From the NCBI GenBank assembly GCA_024409165.1, contig JAKSUE010000085.1:1-6299 (forward strand): a stretch of 6,299 bases of DNA, given 5' to 3'. A program made the position numbers and the translations under genes. Numbering within the stretch: position 1 is the first letter of the stretch; each line of letters starts with the position of its first letter. The stretch is from an archaeon. GTDB taxonomy: Archaea > Methanobacteriota > Methanobacteria > Methanobacteriales > Methanobacteriaceae. Below the pieces are notes generated by a model. That model worked only from the letters and a program-made list of their open reading frames with translations. It was not told the DNA's origin and ran no database searches. Below, one piece after another: positions 4,538-6,299 of this stretch.

Positions 4538-6172
4538 TTATTTTTGATAAACAATTTCACCATCAACAATTGTGTATAATGTTTCTGCAGCAGCTATTTC
4601 TTCTAAATCATCTTCTAAGAAGTTTTCTTTAAAGACCACCATATTAGCTATTTTACCTACTGAAAGGGTTCCCATAATGTCTTCTTGGTGATATGCATAT
4701 GCTACATTTTTAGTTAAAGCTTCAAGGGCTTGTTTTCTTGTAATAGCTTCTTCTGGTCCTTTTGTTGATTCAGGTCCTATAGGTTCTGCTCCATAGTTTT
4801 GTGGAGCATATCTAGTTACTGCAATGAAAATACTCATACCTACATTCATAACTGGAGATACTGGGAAGTCTGTATGGAAAACATTGTTTGCTCCAGCTTT
4901 AATAAATGAATTGATAGGATAACCTGCATGCATTCTTTCAGCACCTATAGTTTCAATTTCTCTTTTAGCAGTTATATCAACTAAAGGTACCCATAATGGT
5001 GGTGTAACTGCAGTTACATTATAATCTGCGAATTGTTCAAAGTGGTAAGGTTTGACAAGGTGTAAATGTGCAAGTAAATTTCTCTGATCTGTATAACCTG
5101 CTGCAATAGCTTCAGCAAAACCATTTAAAGCAAATTCTACTGCTCTATCACCATCACTGTGGCAGTGAACATTTAAACCATAATCTCCAGATTTACAAAC
5201 TACCTCTACGAATTTGTCATGATTACTAAATCTTGGAACTCCATAATAATCTGGTTTGTGATTATATTCTTCAAGAAGTAAACCTGTGTCTACTTCAATT
5301 ACACCGTCTAAAAATACTTTTGAAGTTGTGATTTTAAAGTATTCATTGTTGTATTTTTCAGCATAATCTGCAATTGCTTTAATTTTTGAGTCAACATCTT
5401 CAATATCATCTGGAATTATGATACTACCAAAGGTACGGAGTTTTAATTTTCCTTCTTCTTCTAATTGTGGATATGCATGTATTGGATTTTCACTATAAAT
5501 ATCTAATGCTGCATCAAAAGCAGCTACATAACCGTTTGCAAAACAGTATTGTTGCCATAATAAGATACTTTCTTTAGTTTCTTCAATAGTTAATGGTGTT
5601 TTTGTTTGAACTTCATAGTTAGGTCCTTCAGAAAGCCATCCTGTTGGATTTCCATCTTCATCAACTCTACAACAGTCTGCACCATATTTTTCTACCATGC
5701 TTTGATTTACACCAAATTCTTCCATAGCTTTAGTGTTAAGCCAAGTGGAATGACCATCTCCAGATACTAATGATATAGGTTTATCAGAGCAAATCTCATC
5801 TAACATTGCAGCTGTTGGTTCTTTATCTATAAGATGCCAACCGATTCCTCTGTAGAGCTCTTTATCCGGATTTTCTTCTATTACTTTTTTCATAATAGCT
5901 ACATAATCATCCATACTTTCTCCTTCATATAAAGGAGGAACAAGTCCTAAAGCTCTTCCTGCTTCACAACCATGTGCATGAGCTTCAATAAATCCTGGAT
6001 AAATACAATTATCGCCAAAATCAAGAATTTCAGTATCATCATCACATAAAGTTTCTGCAGTTTTACGAGAACCAATATATTTAATAATTCCATCTTCAAC
6101 AACTAATGCTTCTACATTTGGCTTTATATCATCTAACGTGATAATATTTCCTAAAATTAATTTAGTAGTCAT
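4538..6172 (-). CDS. YtcJ-like metal-dependent amidohydrolase (Amidohydro_3), 544 aa
   Basis: A predicted cytoplasmic metal hydrolase of the Amidohydro_3 family, near the usual length of about 540 aa, without signal peptide or membrane segment. The N-terminal beta domain (about 1-58) leads into YPGFIEAHAH with metal ligands His65 and His67. Lys285 in SKVFLDG is the candidate carboxylated lysine. His338 lies in a canonical HSDGDRA motif (338-344), His369 in LAHLHLV, and Asp435 in FHTDFPVSP is the catalytic aspartate. The barrel closes with GTLSVGKIANMVVF (about 501-514) and a final beta strand. The complete ligand set predicts an active enzyme acting on C-N bonds of amides or related compounds; the substrate cannot be read from sequence. 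GGTGAT (6178-6183) lies 5 nt before the ATG. It is the first gene of a probable two-gene unit with the 569-aa relative, to which similarity is visibly low outside the motifs. Confidence 0.9.
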   Translation of the reverse strand: MTTKLILGNIITLDDIKPNVEALVVEDGIIKYIGSRKTAETLCDDDTEILDFGDNCIYPGFIEAHAHGCEAGRALGLVPPLYEGESMDDYVAIMKKVIEENPDKELYRGIGWHLIDKEPTAAMLDEICSDKPISLVSGDGHSTWLNTKAMEEFGVNQSMVEKYGADCCRVDEDGNPTGWLSEGPNYEVQTKTPLTIEETKESILLWQQYCFANGYVAAFDAALDIYSENPIHAYPQLEEEGKLKLRTFGSIIIPDDIEDVDSKIKAIADYAEKYNNEYFKITTSKVFLDGVIEVDTGLLLEEYNHKPDYYGVPRFSNHDKFVEVVCKSGDYGLNVHCHSDGDRAVEFALNGFAEAIAAGYTDQRNLLAHLHLVKPYHFEQFADYNVTAVTPPLWVPLVDITAKREIETIGAERMHAGYPINSFIKAGANNVFHTDFPVSPVMNVGMSIFIAVTRYAPQNYGAEPIGPESTKGPEEAITRKQALEALTKNVAYAYHQEDIMGTLSVGKIANMVVFKENFLEDDLEEIAAAETLYTIVDGEIVYQK

Positions 6173-6220
6173 AATTAATCACCATATTAGTAATAGTTAA
6201 TTTTATTTTTTTATTTATTG

Positions 6221-6262
6221 AATATATATATTTTGATTTAGTATAATTAATATATAATTTTA
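6221..6262 (-). promoter_or_regulatory. Promoter region of the 544-aa amidohydrolase gene
   Basis: Two TATA-like elements are read on the - strand. The nearer is CAAAATATATATATT (6221-6235), with a short A-rich BRE-like flank, and would give a leader of about 28 nt. The farther is AAAATTATATATTAAT (about 6247-6262), which would give a leader of about 57 nt. The nearer one is preferred because of its longer TATATATATA core. Confidence 0.5.
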
Positions 6263-6299
6263 CAATTCCATTTTAATTGATTTAATGTATAAATAATAG

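Noticed and set aside
352..6172. Thiamine-precursor uptake (ThiY-like receptor with a formyl-aminopyrimidine hydrolase)
   Set aside because: The receptors belong to the broad NMT1-like group, but the known hydrolase of that pathway is a different (M20-type) family, and no thiamine gene or THI-box-like leader was seen.

Overview
The window looks like a piece of an AT-rich euryarchaeal genome, most likely a methanogen of the Methanobacteriales (Methanobrevibacter or Methanosphaera type). The basis is very low G+C between genes, strong A/T-ending codon use, GGTGAT/AGTGAT Shine-Dalgarno sites 3-5 nt before each ATG, and archaeal BRE/TATA promoter elements, best seen as CGAAAA followed by TTTTATAT before the second gene. 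The genus is inferred from style and not from any marker gene.

Layout: bases 1-351 carry no gene. They hold a terminator for something to the left (91-113), an A/T-rich stretch with several short palindromes, and the promoter region of the first gene. Two paralogous genes on the + strand (352-1293 and 1549-2496) encode membrane-anchored or lipoprotein-like substrate-binding proteins of the nitrate/sulfonate/taurine (NMT1/TauA-like) ABC transporter class. A hand alignment without gaps gives about 56% identity over about 280 residues. Each gene has its own promoter and its own hairpin/T-tract terminator, so each is probably a single-gene transcript. No permease or ATPase gene is present in the window.

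Convergent to them, on the - strand, are two metal-dependent amidohydrolases of the YtcJ-like (Amidohydro_3) family: 4538-6172 (544 aa) is upstream and 2736-4445 (569 aa) is downstream. They are separated by 92 bp containing a 19-bp-period tandem repeat and a candidate TATA box. Both keep the HxH, Lys, His, His, Asp metal-site pattern. The 569-aa one has an odd cysteine cluster beside a metal-ligand histidine.

How the genes may work together (inference): two binding proteins capture a small organic solute and two cytoplasmic hydrolases act on amide, formamide or cyclic-amide compounds. Proximity is the only link, because the two gene pairs lie on opposite strands and have separate terminators. 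The most distinctive DNA feature is that the terminators of the two convergent genes are hairpins built over the stop codons themselves. I see no clear sign of a mobile element, CRISPR array, RNA gene or defence system.
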